From Hahella sp. HN01 (GTDB taxonomy: Bacteria > Pseudomonadota > Gammaproteobacteria > Pseudomonadales > Oleiphilaceae): a DNA stretch of 51,335 bases. Position numbers and translations under genes: made by a program. Shown here piece by piece: positions 8,019 through 13,985 of this stretch. The stretch spans positions 1 to 51,335 of the forward strand of contig NZ_JAHMIN010000042.1 in the NCBI RefSeq assembly GCF_018986435.1, in the 5' to 3' direction. Positions within the stretch are counted from its first letter, which is position 1. Each line of letters opens with the position of its first letter. The notes beneath the pieces are model-generated. The model was not told the DNA's origin and ran no database searches. It was given only the letters and a program-made list of their open reading frames with translations.

Positions 8019-8055
8019 AATCATAAAGCTGGTTTGGTAAGCCAGCTTTATGATT
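8019..8055. terminator. Bidirectional hairpin between convergent RM and HEPN-like genes
   Basis: A perfect 14-bp inverted repeat, AATCATAAAGCTGG (8019-8032) and its complement (8042-8055), with a 9-nt loop. It lies between the endonuclease stop and the stop of the convergent gene. Stem length and position fit a terminator for both directions, though the T-run is short. Confidence 0.7.
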
Positions 8056-8073
8056 GCTCTATAGCTCAGGGGT

Positions 8074-8718
8074 CTATAACGGTCTCAAGTTATATCCATT
8101 TTGCTGTAGGTAATTGGCCCTATCATAAATTCTTGCGACCTCAGATTTTATTGGACCAAAAAAGTACTTTTTCCCCATTAGGACAAGGCATTCTGCTTCT
8201 GGGTCCAGAAGTTTAAACAAGTGATAGGCCGGTTCGTCAGCAAGAGTATGATTGCCAATTGCTGAGTCAGGAAAAAAATGTCCAGCATCATTTTTCAGAA
8301 GGTAGTCGTCTAAGTTTTCATCAAAATGTTCCCAGGCGTTCCGCAGATCCCTGTTATGAATAGGTGAGTCTTCTTCCATACCAAAAGCAGATATTAACTT
8401 TTCGCCTCGTTTTTTTCTCAGAGCTGCTTGATAGGGATGGGTTTTGTTTAGCTTGCCCGGATACCAAACCGGCCAGAAGTATCGAGATAAAGCCGCCGCA
8501 TGCCCTATTGCCTCTTGCACCAAACTAATTGAGTAATCTGAATCAGCCTGTTTTTCCTTTGCAAATTCGTAGTGTTCAAAAGCTTCCAAACATCGGCTAG
8601 CTGAATAAATTATCGAATGTATATAAAAGGCGTCGTATGGAGAAAAAATACCGCTGAAATCTTCAACAATTATTTTTGCTCTACTTTCCAATTCATCTAA
8701 TTCAAAGTTTACTGACAT
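8074..8718 (-). CDS. HEPN-like protein, 214 aa (possible RNase-type defence protein)
   Basis: An all-helical soluble protein of 214 residues. Near residue 126 it has R-N-A-W-E-H (within DLRNAWEHFDENL), the RNxxxH-type motif of HEPN RNases, preceded by helices consistent with a HEPN bundle (for example LVQEAIGHAAALSRYFWPVW). HEPN proteins often act as toxins or abortive-infection RNases. No MNT-type antitoxin gene lies beside it. It faces the RM operon across a shared terminator. The family call is motif-level only; many HEPN-like proteins carry this motif without known function. Confidence 0.5.
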   Translation of the reverse strand: MSVNFELDELESRAKIIVEDFSGIFSPYDAFYIHSIIYSASRCLEAFEHYEFAKEKQADSDYSISLVQEAIGHAAALSRYFWPVWYPGKLNKTHPYQAALRKKRGEKLISAFGMEEDSPIHNRDLRNAWEHFDENLDDYLLKNDAGHFFPDSAIGNHTLADEPAYHLFKLLDPEAECLVLMGKKYFFGPIKSEVARIYDRANYLQQNGYNLRPL

Positions 8719-8794
8719 CTGATATACCTACTAAAACCCCATCGAAAAGCAATCTATTGATGCTAAATATTTGGTCATCGCTCTAAGCATTACC

Positions 8795-8816
8795 GAAAAG
8801 CCACCTAAAAGCGACC
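8795..8816 (+). repeat. Direct repeat copy 1 (GAAAAGCCACCTAAAAGCGA...)
   Basis: This copy contains two AAAAGC units 11 bp apart (GAAAAGCCACC and TAAAAGCGACC). The second copy at 8869-8890 has the same layout (GAAAAGCAACC and CAAAAGCAACT). Starts are 74 bp apart, about seven helical turns. This suggests a protein-binding site, but no cognate protein is evident. Confidence 0.45.
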
Positions 8817-8868
8817 GTTGAGTTAAATTCGAGCCCAACGAACAAACCTCACCCTAAAGACAAGCACT

Positions 8869-8890
8869 GAAAAGCAACCCAAAAGCAACT
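8869..8890 (+). repeat. Direct repeat copy 2
   Basis: GAAAAGCAACCCAAAAGCAA and two more bases, differing from copy 1 at four positions. It ends 11 bp before the -35 hexamer of the promoter-like pair at 8902, so it is placed as an upstream activator or operator site would be. Confidence 0.45.
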
Positions 8891-8901
8891 TTATGATGTA
8901 C

Positions 8902-8929
8902 TTGACGCCTCTATCTGTTTGATTAATAT
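8902..8929 (+). promoter_or_regulatory. Sigma-70-like promoter toward the 9067 gene
   Basis: TTGACG at 8902-8907, a 16-bp spacer, and TAATAT at 8924-8929. It would give a leader containing the hairpin at 9006-9028 before the start codon at 9067. Confidence 0.45.
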
Positions 8930-9005
8930 ATAAAGTGTTTTTGGTAGCTGGCCTTCAAACAGCATTCTGCAAAACTAAGGCGATTGCCTTCATTTCTTAA
9001 CCCTC

Positions 9006-9028
9006 AGGGGGACTGCCCCCTATGGGCA
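9006..9028 (+). promoter_or_regulatory. Leader with overlapping hairpins upstream of the 9067 gene
   Basis: Two stems share bases: AGGGGG (9006-9011) with CCCCCT (9016-9021), and TGCCC (9014-9018) with GGGCA (9024-9028). They cannot form at the same time. The site lies about 40 bp before a start codon with a good ribosome site (CGGAGG). Four other small genes of the island have a comparable overlapping hairpin in the same place. Confidence 0.5.
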
Positions 9029-9066
9029 TTCCTCCGTCTATAACAATCTTCCCGGAGGAAAATCAG

Positions 9067-9489
9067 ATGTTTATCATCATTATGCTTGCAGCGTTATGCT
9101 GCGGCCTGTGCTTGTGTATTGCACAAGTTAACAGGCTTCCATACCGCGATTTTGCTCAAAGCAATGTCGTGTCCTTGGTACTCGATTCCGAGCAGCCAAA
9201 CCAAAGAGGACCACCCTCAACATCAGGACGAGTGTTGGAATACCCAACTTGCTCGATGCTCCACCCCGTCTCTGTCGCCGTAGGCGTAAACAGAGACGGG
9301 GGTATAGCCCCCGACGGAAGCCTTGTGCCTCAACGGCTCAAGGCTTTCGCCCCGCGCACGAATGTGCGCGAACAATACCGCCTTCGGCGGTTGGCGCGCT
9401 TCGCGCTTCCTTTCCAGAGAATGACACGACAGTACCAGCCGGATCTGCTGGCAGTTTGTTCCGTCGGAACAGACCAGCCAGTGGAATGA
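9067..9489 (+). CDS. Putative small membrane-anchored protein (uncertain)
   Basis: The ATG at 9067 has a strong GGAGG 8 nt upstream. The first residues (MFIIIMLAALCCGLCLCIAQ) form one hydrophobic segment with several cysteines. Beyond residue about 65 the frame crosses the seven-hairpin array at 9264-9471 and the protein becomes low in recognisable pattern (RLRRLARFALPFQR). I do not recognise it. Either the gene is real and overlaps a structured DNA or RNA region, or only the N-terminal part was once coding. Confidence 0.4.
   Translation: MFIIIMLAALCCGLCLCIAQVNRLPYRDFAQSNVVSLVLDSEQPNQRGPPSTSGRVLEYPTCSMLHPVSVAVGVNRDGGIAPDGSLVPQRLKAFAPRTNVREQYRLRRLARFALPFQRMTRQYQPDLLAVCSVGTDQPVE
9264..9471. 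other. Array of seven consecutive hairpins upstream of mpsA
   Basis: Perfect inverted repeats in order: 9264-9275/9290-9301 (12 bp, with an inner CGCC-gta-GGCG); 9298-9302/9308-9312 (GGGGG/CCCCC, sharing bases with the first); 9318-9346 (AAGCCTTG, then GCC/GGC, loop 5); 9353-9370 (CGCGCAC-gaat-GTGCGCG); 9377-9391 (ACCGCC-ttc-GGCGGT); 9394-9406 (GCGCG-ctt-CGCGC); 9457-9471 (TGTTCC-gtc-GGAACA, flanked by CTGG/CCAG). The density is unlike anything else in the window. Possible roles are part of the transfer origin, a single-strand origin, or a structured RNA. Confidence 0.7.
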
Positions 9490-9677
9490 GTAGTTCGCTC
9501 CATAGCAGTACCGCTCGTATGAAATGACCGTGGGCATCGGTTTATCTGCCCTGTGCCTGGGCGAGATCCCCAGCGTTGGCCTTAGCATGCAGAGCTAATA
9601 AAAAACTGCGTTTCACTTACCACCGAGTACGGACGGGCCAGCAACACGTTGATTAACAAGATCATAAGGAGCACACG
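9490..9677 (+). other. Candidate oriT region and leader upstream of mpsA
   Basis: In SGI1 the transfer origin lies upstream of mpsA. This non-coding 188-bp stretch carries short inverted repeats (GGGCA 9532-9536 with TGCCC 9547-9551) and ends with an AAGGAG ribosome site for mpsA. No nick-site motif can be identified by eye. The call rests on position only, and the functional origin may include the hairpin array just upstream. Confidence 0.45.
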
Positions 9678-10643
9678 ATGCGCTCAGAGCGGACTAATCC
9701 GGGCTCCCGGAATTTTGGTCTCCGAAGTCGCGATATGGGCAAGGCAGGCCTGAATGCACTGAAGGAAGGTATGAAGAGTTTCCAGTCCATAGCCACGATC
9801 CACGACCGATGGAGCGTTTTTAGCGCTTGGATTAAGTCCGAACAGGGCATTAAGGACATGCGGGATATAGAAAAGGCTCATTTGGTCGCTTATGCGGCGC
9901 ACCTTAATGATCGCTATGAGCGGGGAGAAATCGCGCCATCCACGGCGCAGAACTACCTGAGCGCAGTGAATCGGGTGATGGAGATTGCGAGAGGCGACCG
10001 ACAGGTACGTGTAGACCCCGTCTCCGAGGGTGGACTTCCAAAGCGCTCAGGTATCGCCACTGGTGACCGGAGTGTTTCGGAAGCGGCCCATAATGCCGCT
10101 ATGGGGGCAGCCTCCGAGCGCCTTGGGGCTTTGCTGGAACTACAGCGTAATTTTGGTCTGCGGTTCGAGGAATCGGCCAAGCTGGATGCTGCCAGGGCAC
10201 TAAGAGAGGCCGAGAAAATCGGCTCCGTGAGCATAAAGGATGGCACCAAGGGGGGGCGGGCGCGCACCGTTCCCATCACCAACGATGCCCAAGTTAGTGC
10301 GCTCCAGCGGGCCGCCGCCATGCAGGATGGTCGCAGCATGATCCCTACCGAGCAGAATTATCGCGAGTTCCGGCAAGAAGCCTATCGGGAGATTGGCCGC
10401 CATCCGGTGAACTTCCACGGCGAACGGCACCACTACGCTCAAACTCGATACCGGGACCTGCTGGGCGCGGAATGCCCGGTAAAAGCCGGAATAAAGCATG
10501 GCCGCGCCCACCATGAATACCTTGCCAAGGAACTTGGAGTATCCGTGGCCCACGCCAGGATGCTGGACCAGGAGATCCGGTCGGAGGTTGCGCGAGAGCT
10601 GGGCCACGGGCGCATCGACGTAACAAACTCCTATTTGGGGTAA
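9678..10643 (+). CDS. mpsA: MpsA-like mobilization protein, tyrosine-recombinase fold
   Basis: 321 residues. An N-terminal SAM-like core-binding region (residues about 30-110) is followed by a catalytic domain that keeps all tyrosine-recombinase residues: R in FGLRFEESAKL, K in DGTKGGRARTVP, HxxR in NFHGERHHYAQ, H in ELGHGRIDV, and Y in TNSYLG near the C-terminus. In SGI1, MpsA is a relaxase-like mobilization protein of this fold, encoded just after oriT. The start ATG has AAGGAG 6 nt upstream. MpsB-like follows after 19 bp. It could be mistaken for a second integrase, but the position and short MpsB partner argue for mobilization. Confidence 0.8.
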   Translation: MRSERTNPGSRNFGLRSRDMGKAGLNALKEGMKSFQSIATIHDRWSVFSAWIKSEQGIKDMRDIEKAHLVAYAAHLNDRYERGEIAPSTAQNYLSAVNRVMEIARGDRQVRVDPVSEGGLPKRSGIATGDRSVSEAAHNAAMGAASERLGALLELQRNFGLRFEESAKLDAARALREAEKIGSVSIKDGTKGGRARTVPITNDAQVSALQRAAAMQDGRSMIPTEQNYREFRQEAYREIGRHPVNFHGERHHYAQTRYRDLLGAECPVKAGIKHGRAHHEYLAKELGVSVAHARMLDQEIRSEVARELGHGRIDVTNSYLG

Positions 10644-10662
10644 GCAACATCAGGAGGAACCA

Positions 10663-10947
10663 ATGGAAAAATGGGTTAGAGAAAGATCACATGTATATGT
10701 CCGCCACGGCGGAAAGACCGCAAGGCGGGCGATGGTGAAACGCCTGATAGCGATCCTGGAGGACATTGCGGCCAATGAGAAAGGCGTTAAATCCCCATCC
10801 CAGGTCGGAAGAGCCCATATCCACAGATACTACGCCAGGCACCAGAGGCTGAGTGCGACGACATTGCGTGATCACTTCTATGCGTTCCGACTCCTGTGGG
10901 AATTGCTTGGTCGCGCTGGCGATCCTCCCCGGCCAAAGGATGGTTGA
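10663..10947 (+). CDS. mpsB: MpsB-like auxiliary mobilization protein
   Basis: 94 residues, basic and helical. The sequence from about residue 42 (SPSQVGRAHIHRYYARHQ, then LSATTLRDHFYAFRLLWEL) resembles the SAM-like core-binding domain of tyrosine recombinases, with no catalytic domain. In SGI1 the gene after mpsA encodes MpsB, which is also needed for mobilization. AGGAGG precedes the ATG. Identification is by position and domain look. A split DNA-binding domain helping MpsA hold the origin is an inference. Confidence 0.65.
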   Translation: MEKWVRERSHVYVRHGGKTARRAMVKRLIAILEDIAANEKGVKSPSQVGRAHIHRYYARHQRLSATTLRDHFYAFRLLWELLGRAGDPPRPKDG

Positions 10948-10955
10948 GCGCCGGG

Positions 10956-11375
10956 TTAATCGTCACTCGTGCCGATGTGACGCCTCTGGTCATAGTCATA
11001 GGAGTCCTGGAATCCTCCATCCCCCATCGGTCCAATACCTAAACCACCTGTCGAACGAGAGTCGAGATAAAGGTGGAGATCATCTTTTTTCCGACGATGT
11101 TTCCGTCCTCGTACACCCTCTTGGCGTACAACTTTAACCATTTGCACCGCGAGAAAACTAAGCAGGACAACAAGAGCGGCTTGCCAACTGAAATAGGCCA
11201 CACCCGCCCAGAACACTATTGATGCCCAGATACTCCGATGAACCAGTAACAGGAATCTTCCGCCCCAAACGACAAAGGGAGCTAACGCAACACCAAGCCC
11301 CCAAGGCGTATCAGTCATCATAGCTATCCCGAGAAGTACCACTCCCAGCAGAAGAACATTGGCCACATGTTTCAT
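10956..11375 (-). CDS. Small membrane protein, 139 aa
   Basis: Three to four hydrophobic segments in residues 5-85 (for example VANVLLLGVVLLGIAMM and SWQAALVVLLSFLAVQMV), then a basic cytoplasmic stretch (GVRGRKHRRKKDD) and a glycine-rich acidic tail. I do not recognise the family. It is convergent with mpsB, the two stops being 8 bp apart, and lies downstream of another small membrane gene on the minus strand. Membrane location suggests an accessory of transfer or exclusion, but that is a guess. Confidence 0.6.
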   Translation of the reverse strand: MKHVANVLLLGVVLLGIAMMTDTPWGLGVALAPFVVWGGRFLLLVHRSIWASIVFWAGVAYFSWQAALVVLLSFLAVQMVKVVRQEGVRGRKHRRKKDDLHLYLDSRSTGGLGIGPMGDGGFQDSYDYDQRRHIGTSDD

Positions 11376-11414
11376 ACCAACCCCCTTGCTCTTTACCGCC
11401 AGTTTACCATGGCA

Positions 11415-11606
11415 TCAAAAAATGCAACTGTGAAATCGAGAACTGCTCTCATTACTGCCCGCTAAGGCGTTCTTCCGAAGCCGAGCCAGGCGAAAGATAC
11501 CCAAGATCACCAACAACACGAGTGCCATACCAAGCTTATAGGCAGCGACAGCCAGACCTAGGATAAGCAGAATCAGAAGCCCTATATTCGCCAGATGCCG
11601 CATCAA
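11415..11606 (-). CDS. Small membrane protein, 63 aa
   Basis: It begins MMRHLANIGLLILLILGLAV, similar to the start of the neighbour at 11375 (MKHVANVLLLGVVLLGIAMM), so the two may be paralogues. Two hydrophobic segments cover residues 5-42, followed by a short basic and serine-rich tail. No function is evident. It probably forms a two-gene minus-strand unit with the 139-aa protein, divergent from the small-gene cluster across the activator box at 11651. Confidence 0.55.
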   Translation of the reverse strand: MMRHLANIGLLILLILGLAVAAYKLGMALVLLVILGIFRLARLRKNALAGSNESSSRFHSCIF

Positions 11607-11650
11607 CTTCTCCCTTCAACAAAGTTCCTTCATCTCAATTATTGACCTAT

Positions 11651-11675
11651 GCGCCCAAAAAGGGCAGTTCCAGCG
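11651..11675 (+). promoter_or_regulatory. SgaCD/AcaCD-type activator box A
   Basis: GCGCCCAAAAAGGGCAGTTC followed by CAGCG. It shares GCCC-A/T-rich-GGGCAG-N-TCCAG with boxes at 13135, 25442 and 26964. In SGI1 and IncC plasmids, FlhDC-type activators bind boxes of this form. It lies 163 bp before the first small gene (11838), leaving room for a long leader with the hairpins at 11779-11817. Confidence 0.65.
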
Positions 11676-11778
11676 AGTATCCCCCGACGCCTTGGCTGTT
11701 ACAGTGTTCACAACTTCAGCCTCAGGCTGAGTGAGCGCGATAGCTGGTCGCCAAAAACAAACAGCAAACTTAAATCCT

Positions 11779-11817
11779 TCCCTTAACCGAGGGTTCTCCG
11801 GTTAAGGGAGAACCCTC
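11779..11817 (+). promoter_or_regulatory. Leader with two perfectly overlapping 10-bp hairpins
   Basis: Four segments alternate. CCCTTAACCG (11780-11789) pairs with CGGTTAAGGG (11799-11808), and GAGGGTTCTC (11789-11798) pairs with GAGAACCCTC (11808-11817). Each stem encloses one arm of the other, so only one can form. The start codon is 20 bp downstream. This is the cleanest of five such leaders and has the layout of an RNA switch or attenuator. Confidence 0.6.
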
Positions 11818-11837
11818 AAAGAAATTTGAGGTGTTGT

Positions 11838-12092
11838 ATGTCAAAAATCGAAGTTAACGGTCTGATTCTGCCACTAAATGATGCGCATGTTCATCAACGG
11901 CGTGGGGTAACAGCCGCTAGAACTGAATCTGGCGAACCACTTCATATCACCGTATTGCGGTGTCTTGATGGTCGTCATACGAAAACTTACTGCGGATTGG
12001 CGAGAGCTGATAACTCAGAAGACTTCGTGAAAATCATGGAATGGGGTGACAAATTTGAACCAATCGCAGATTGGTTCAATACCGTCCAATAA
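11838..12092 (+). CDS. Hypothetical small protein, 84 aa
   Basis: The start at 11838 (MSKIEVNGLILPL) is preceded by GAGGTG at 7 nt; an upstream in-frame ATG at 11826 lacks a site. The protein is soluble and mixed alpha/beta (GEPLHITVLRCLDGRHTKTY, GLARADNSEDFVKIMEW). I do not recognise it. It is the first of five co-directional small genes, most with an overlapping-hairpin leader. Confidence 0.6.
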   Translation: MSKIEVNGLILPLNDAHVHQRRGVTAARTESGEPLHITVLRCLDGRHTKTYCGLARADNSEDFVKIMEWGDKFEPIADWFNTVQ

Positions 12093-12106
12093 TTCCTTTC
12101 CTATCC

Positions 12107-12142
12107 CGTAACCGGGGTTCACCGGTTACGCGGTGTAGCCCC
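12107..12142 (+). promoter_or_regulatory. Leader with overlapping hairpins upstream of the 12171 gene
   Basis: CGTAACCGG (12107-12115) pairs with CCGGTTACG (12122-12130). GGGG...CACCG (12114-12124) pairs with CGGTG...CCCC (12131-12142). The two stems share bases and exclude each other. The start codon with GGAGG is 28 bp downstream. Confidence 0.55.
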
Positions 12143-12170
12143 TTCAATTCCAAATTAATTGGAGGTGTTT

Positions 12171-12488
12171 ATGTACTTTTCCACTTTCGTTTTGATCATG
12201 ATTGTTACCGTTGGCGTCATTGCTTTCGGAGCTTCCATCGTTGCCAAGCTATTAAACGCGGCGTCGATGGCGGTATATCGGTCCTTGAGAAAAACGCGGC
12301 CCGTAGGGGTCGTCAGTCCGCTGGCTACTGTCAGCAGTTCATTGAACGGAGAATGGTTGAGAGCTACCTCCGGTAGCAATCAATCCGGCGTTTTCGATGC
12401 TATTGAATGCGCGCCGCTTGAAGGGGAACTGGTTGCTGAGCGAGCTGCAATTGCTTCCAACAAGAAGTTCTTGTCGGCCAAGGTGTGA
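12171..12488 (+). CDS. Small single-span membrane protein, 105 aa
   Basis: The start at 12171 follows GGAGGTGTTT. Residues 4-30 form a hydrophobic segment (FVLIMIVTVGVIAFGASIVA), then a basic stretch and a serine-rich soluble tail. No known family is recognised. It is the second gene of the small cluster. Confidence 0.55.
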   Translation: MYFSTFVLIMIVTVGVIAFGASIVAKLLNAASMAVYRSLRKTRPVGVVSPLATVSSSLNGEWLRATSGSNQSGVFDAIECAPLEGELVAERAAIASNKKFLSAKV

Positions 12489-12531
12489 ATGACCTTTCAG
12501 AACGATAGCCCTTTTTATCTTAAATCACCCT

Positions 12532-12566
12532 GCCGGGTACTTTGCCCGGTTGGGCTAAGTCCCGGC
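12532..12566 (+). promoter_or_regulatory. Leader with alternative hairpins upstream of the 12590 gene
   Basis: A long form pairs GCCGGG (12532-12537), ACTT (12539-12542) and GCCC (12544-12547) with GGGC (12552-12555), AAGT (12557-12560) and CCCGGC (12561-12566). A short form pairs CCGGG (12533-12537) with CCCGG (12545-12549). They exclude each other. The start codon is 24 bp downstream. Confidence 0.55.
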
Positions 12567-12589
12567 GTTTAAACTCTTGGAGAATGAAA

Positions 12590-12859
12590 ATGCTGGGACA
12601 AACTCAAAAAGAAATCCATCAATTCGACGTATGTGGCCGCGTGTATTACCGCGAGGTCAATTACACCGGGCAAGAAGGCGAGTTGGTGGCTGAAACGGTG
12701 GAGGCCTTATCTCATGACGAGGCGGAAACCGTGTTTCGAAACAATCTGGTTGAACATGCTCGTGAGTTCAACCTGACCGTGGACCGCGTCGAAATTACGT
12801 TCACTATCGATTTGACGATTGCTGAAAGTGATAGCGATGAACCGTTCTTGGTCCATTAA
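12590..12859 (+). CDS. Hypothetical small acidic protein, 89 aa
   Basis: The start at 12590 (MLGQTQKEIHQF) has GGAG 7 nt upstream; an in-frame ATG two codons earlier is too close to the site. The protein is acidic, with a beta-rich look (GRVYYREVNY) and a helix (HDEAETVFRNNLVEHAREF). No family is recognised. It is the third gene of the small cluster. Confidence 0.6.
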   Translation: MLGQTQKEIHQFDVCGRVYYREVNYTGQEGELVAETVEALSHDEAETVFRNNLVEHAREFNLTVDRVEITFTIDLTIAESDSDEPFLVH

Positions 12860-12871
12860 TCGCAAAACCCT

Positions 12872-12896
12872 CAGGGGAAGCCCTGGGGGCTTCCCC
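12872..12896 (+). promoter_or_regulatory. Leader with overlapping hairpins upstream of the 12919 gene
   Basis: CAGGG (12872-12876) pairs with CCCTG (12881-12885). GGGGAAGCCC (12874-12883) pairs with GGGCTTCCCC (12887-12896) around a 3-nt loop. The second is far stronger and excludes the first. GGAGG and the ATG follow within 25 bp. Confidence 0.55.
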
Positions 12897-12918
12897 TCCT
12901 GCTATTTATGGAGGAAAA

Positions 12919-13110
12919 ATGGAAGAGACAACCACAATCACCACTGAGTTATCTGATCGCCATGCCTGGGCTTTGGCTCAACTTGTCAAGCGCATCGGCT
13001 GGAACGAAGTTCGGATCAATGCGGTGGATGACGACGATGCGTATCTGATGAGAGAGGCTTTATCTGCATTGCAGAAGAGTCTTGCTGAATCGGGATATGC
13101 GCCTCGGTAA
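12919..13110 (+). CDS. Small plasmid/ICE-type protein, 63 aa (DUF7706-like)
   Basis: The sequence around SDRHAWALAQLVKRIGWNEV, with DDDAYLMREALSALQKSLAE and the ending YAPR, resembles a family of tiny proteins common on plasmids and ICEs that I recall as DUF7706. No function is known to me. The start follows GGAGG at 7 nt. It is the fourth gene of the small cluster. Confidence 0.6.
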   Translation: MEETTTITTELSDRHAWALAQLVKRIGWNEVRINAVDDDDAYLMREALSALQKSLAESGYAPR

Positions 13111-13134
13111 AAACTCTACCAGAACGCTGGGATT

Positions 13135-13157
13135 GTCCAAAATGGGCAGATCCAGCG
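13135..13157 (+). promoter_or_regulatory. SgaCD/AcaCD-type activator box B
   Basis: GTCCAAAATGGGCAGATCCA followed by GCG. It is close to box F at 26964 in the right half (GGGCAGATCCAG). It lies 60 bp before the start at 13217, a usual distance for an activator-dependent promoter. Confidence 0.6.
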
Positions 13158-13216
13158 TCTTTGCAGAGCCACTTAGATTGGTAATATTGAAAAACCTTTC
13201 AAAGGAGTATTTAAAC

Positions 13217-13639
13217 ATGACATATCACTTACACCTTAACTTTGAAAATAGAGAGTACTTTTTATCAGATGGAGCTTGGTCAACTGAAGAGACCATTCAA
13301 GGCCTTCTTCTTCCTATCGCAGCGCATCGTGCTGCTGATGAAAAGGACGCATGGAGCGCGATTGATGAAGTTAAATCCTTGATAGATGAAGTGCTAATCA
13401 AAGTTGATGTTGAGTGGAACGACAGGATGACCCAAAAGCCGACAATTATTTATCAGGACGGCGTTAAGTCTCTGATTTCTAAATTGCAGAAGGAGTTTTT
13501 TATCAACTCATTCTGGGCTTATTTTAACGGTAAGAAACGTACCGCTCAGGCAGAACTGAACCTTGAGGAGGCATTTTCTACTGAGCTGAAGCAGCTTGAA
13601 CATGAGGGCACCTTTATTTTTAAAGGTGTAGATAATTAA
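13217..13639 (+). CDS. Hypothetical protein, 140 aa
   Basis: The start at 13217 (MTYHLHLNFENREYFL) has AAAGGAG 9 nt upstream and comes right after activator box B; the longer frame from 13082 would overlap the previous gene and the box. It is a soluble, acidic, helix-rich protein (AAHRAADEKDAWSAIDEVKS). I do not recognise the family. AT content is higher than in the four small genes before it, so it may have a separate origin. Confidence 0.65.
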   Translation: MTYHLHLNFENREYFLSDGAWSTEETIQGLLLPIAAHRAADEKDAWSAIDEVKSLIDEVLIKVDVEWNDRMTQKPTIIYQDGVKSLISKLQKEFFINSFWAYFNGKKRTAQAELNLEEAFSTELKQLEHEGTFIFKGVDN

Positions 13640-13734
13640 ACGGCTTTGTGCCCCTGAGGCCATAAGTTAAACGGGTGCTAGAGATTACGATGCAGCGCAT
13701 GTTGTAATAGTTTCTTTAGTTCGACCGGAATAAT

Positions 13735-13761
13735 CAAAGGGCCAGCTTGTCTGGTCCTTTG
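13735..13761. terminator. Hairpin after the 13217 gene
   Basis: CAAAGG (13735-13740) and CCAG pair with CTGG and CCTTTG (13756-13761) around a 5-nt loop, with one mismatch. It lies between convergent coding regions. No clear T-run follows, so termination is only likely. Confidence 0.4.
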
Positions 13762-13767
13762 CTACTT

Positions 13768-13920
13768 CTAGGGATAGGAATCTACTGAATCGGTTTCATT
13801 ATCCAGCTTGGCCGTTGCTTGCTCATCCAAGAGGCGGAGCATCTCTGATGCCTTGCGTTTGGCCTCGGCCACAACTTCGGGTTTCTCCTGCTCCAGGAGT
13901 TGCTCTAGTGTTCTTGACAC
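13768..13920 (-). pseudogene. N-terminal fragment of an XRE-type antitoxin
   Basis: A 50-codon frame starting with GTG at 13920 reads SRTLEQLLEQEKPEVVAEAK, then RKASEMLRLLDEQ. This is the N-terminal helix pair seen in XRE-family antitoxins of plasmid HigBA/RelE-like modules. The helix-turn-helix that should follow is absent, and no toxin gene lies nearby. It is either a decayed remnant or a stand-alone small protein. Confidence 0.45.
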
Positions 13921-13985
13921 TGGTAAATCTCGCTAGTTTGGTTAGACTTTGAGTATATAACGTTTTAAAAGAGAGGTTCAGCTCC

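Larger units (their letters stand above)
8719..9066. other. Intergenic region with direct repeats, a promoter-like pair and a hairpin leader
   Basis: No gene is seen in this 348-bp gap. It holds two related 22-bp direct repeats (8795-8816 and 8869-8890), a third partial copy at 8744, a sigma-70-like promoter TTGACG-N16-TAATAT (8902-8929) and a GC-rich overlapping hairpin at 9006-9028. The rest is AT-rich with no further structure I can support. Confidence 0.5.

Noticed and set aside
8034..8216. Possible tRNA gene around CTCTATAGCTCAGGGGTCT
   Set aside because: The D-arm-like text is not followed by anticodon and T arms; no cloverleaf can be drawn.
8795..8890. CRISPR-like repeats
   Set aside because: Only two near copies with a 52-bp gap and no further units; no cas genes.
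9678..10643. Second site-specific integrase defining another element
   Set aside because: The protein has the full tyrosine-recombinase set, but no att-like repeats flank it, and its place and the MpsB-like partner fit SGI1 mobilization genes.
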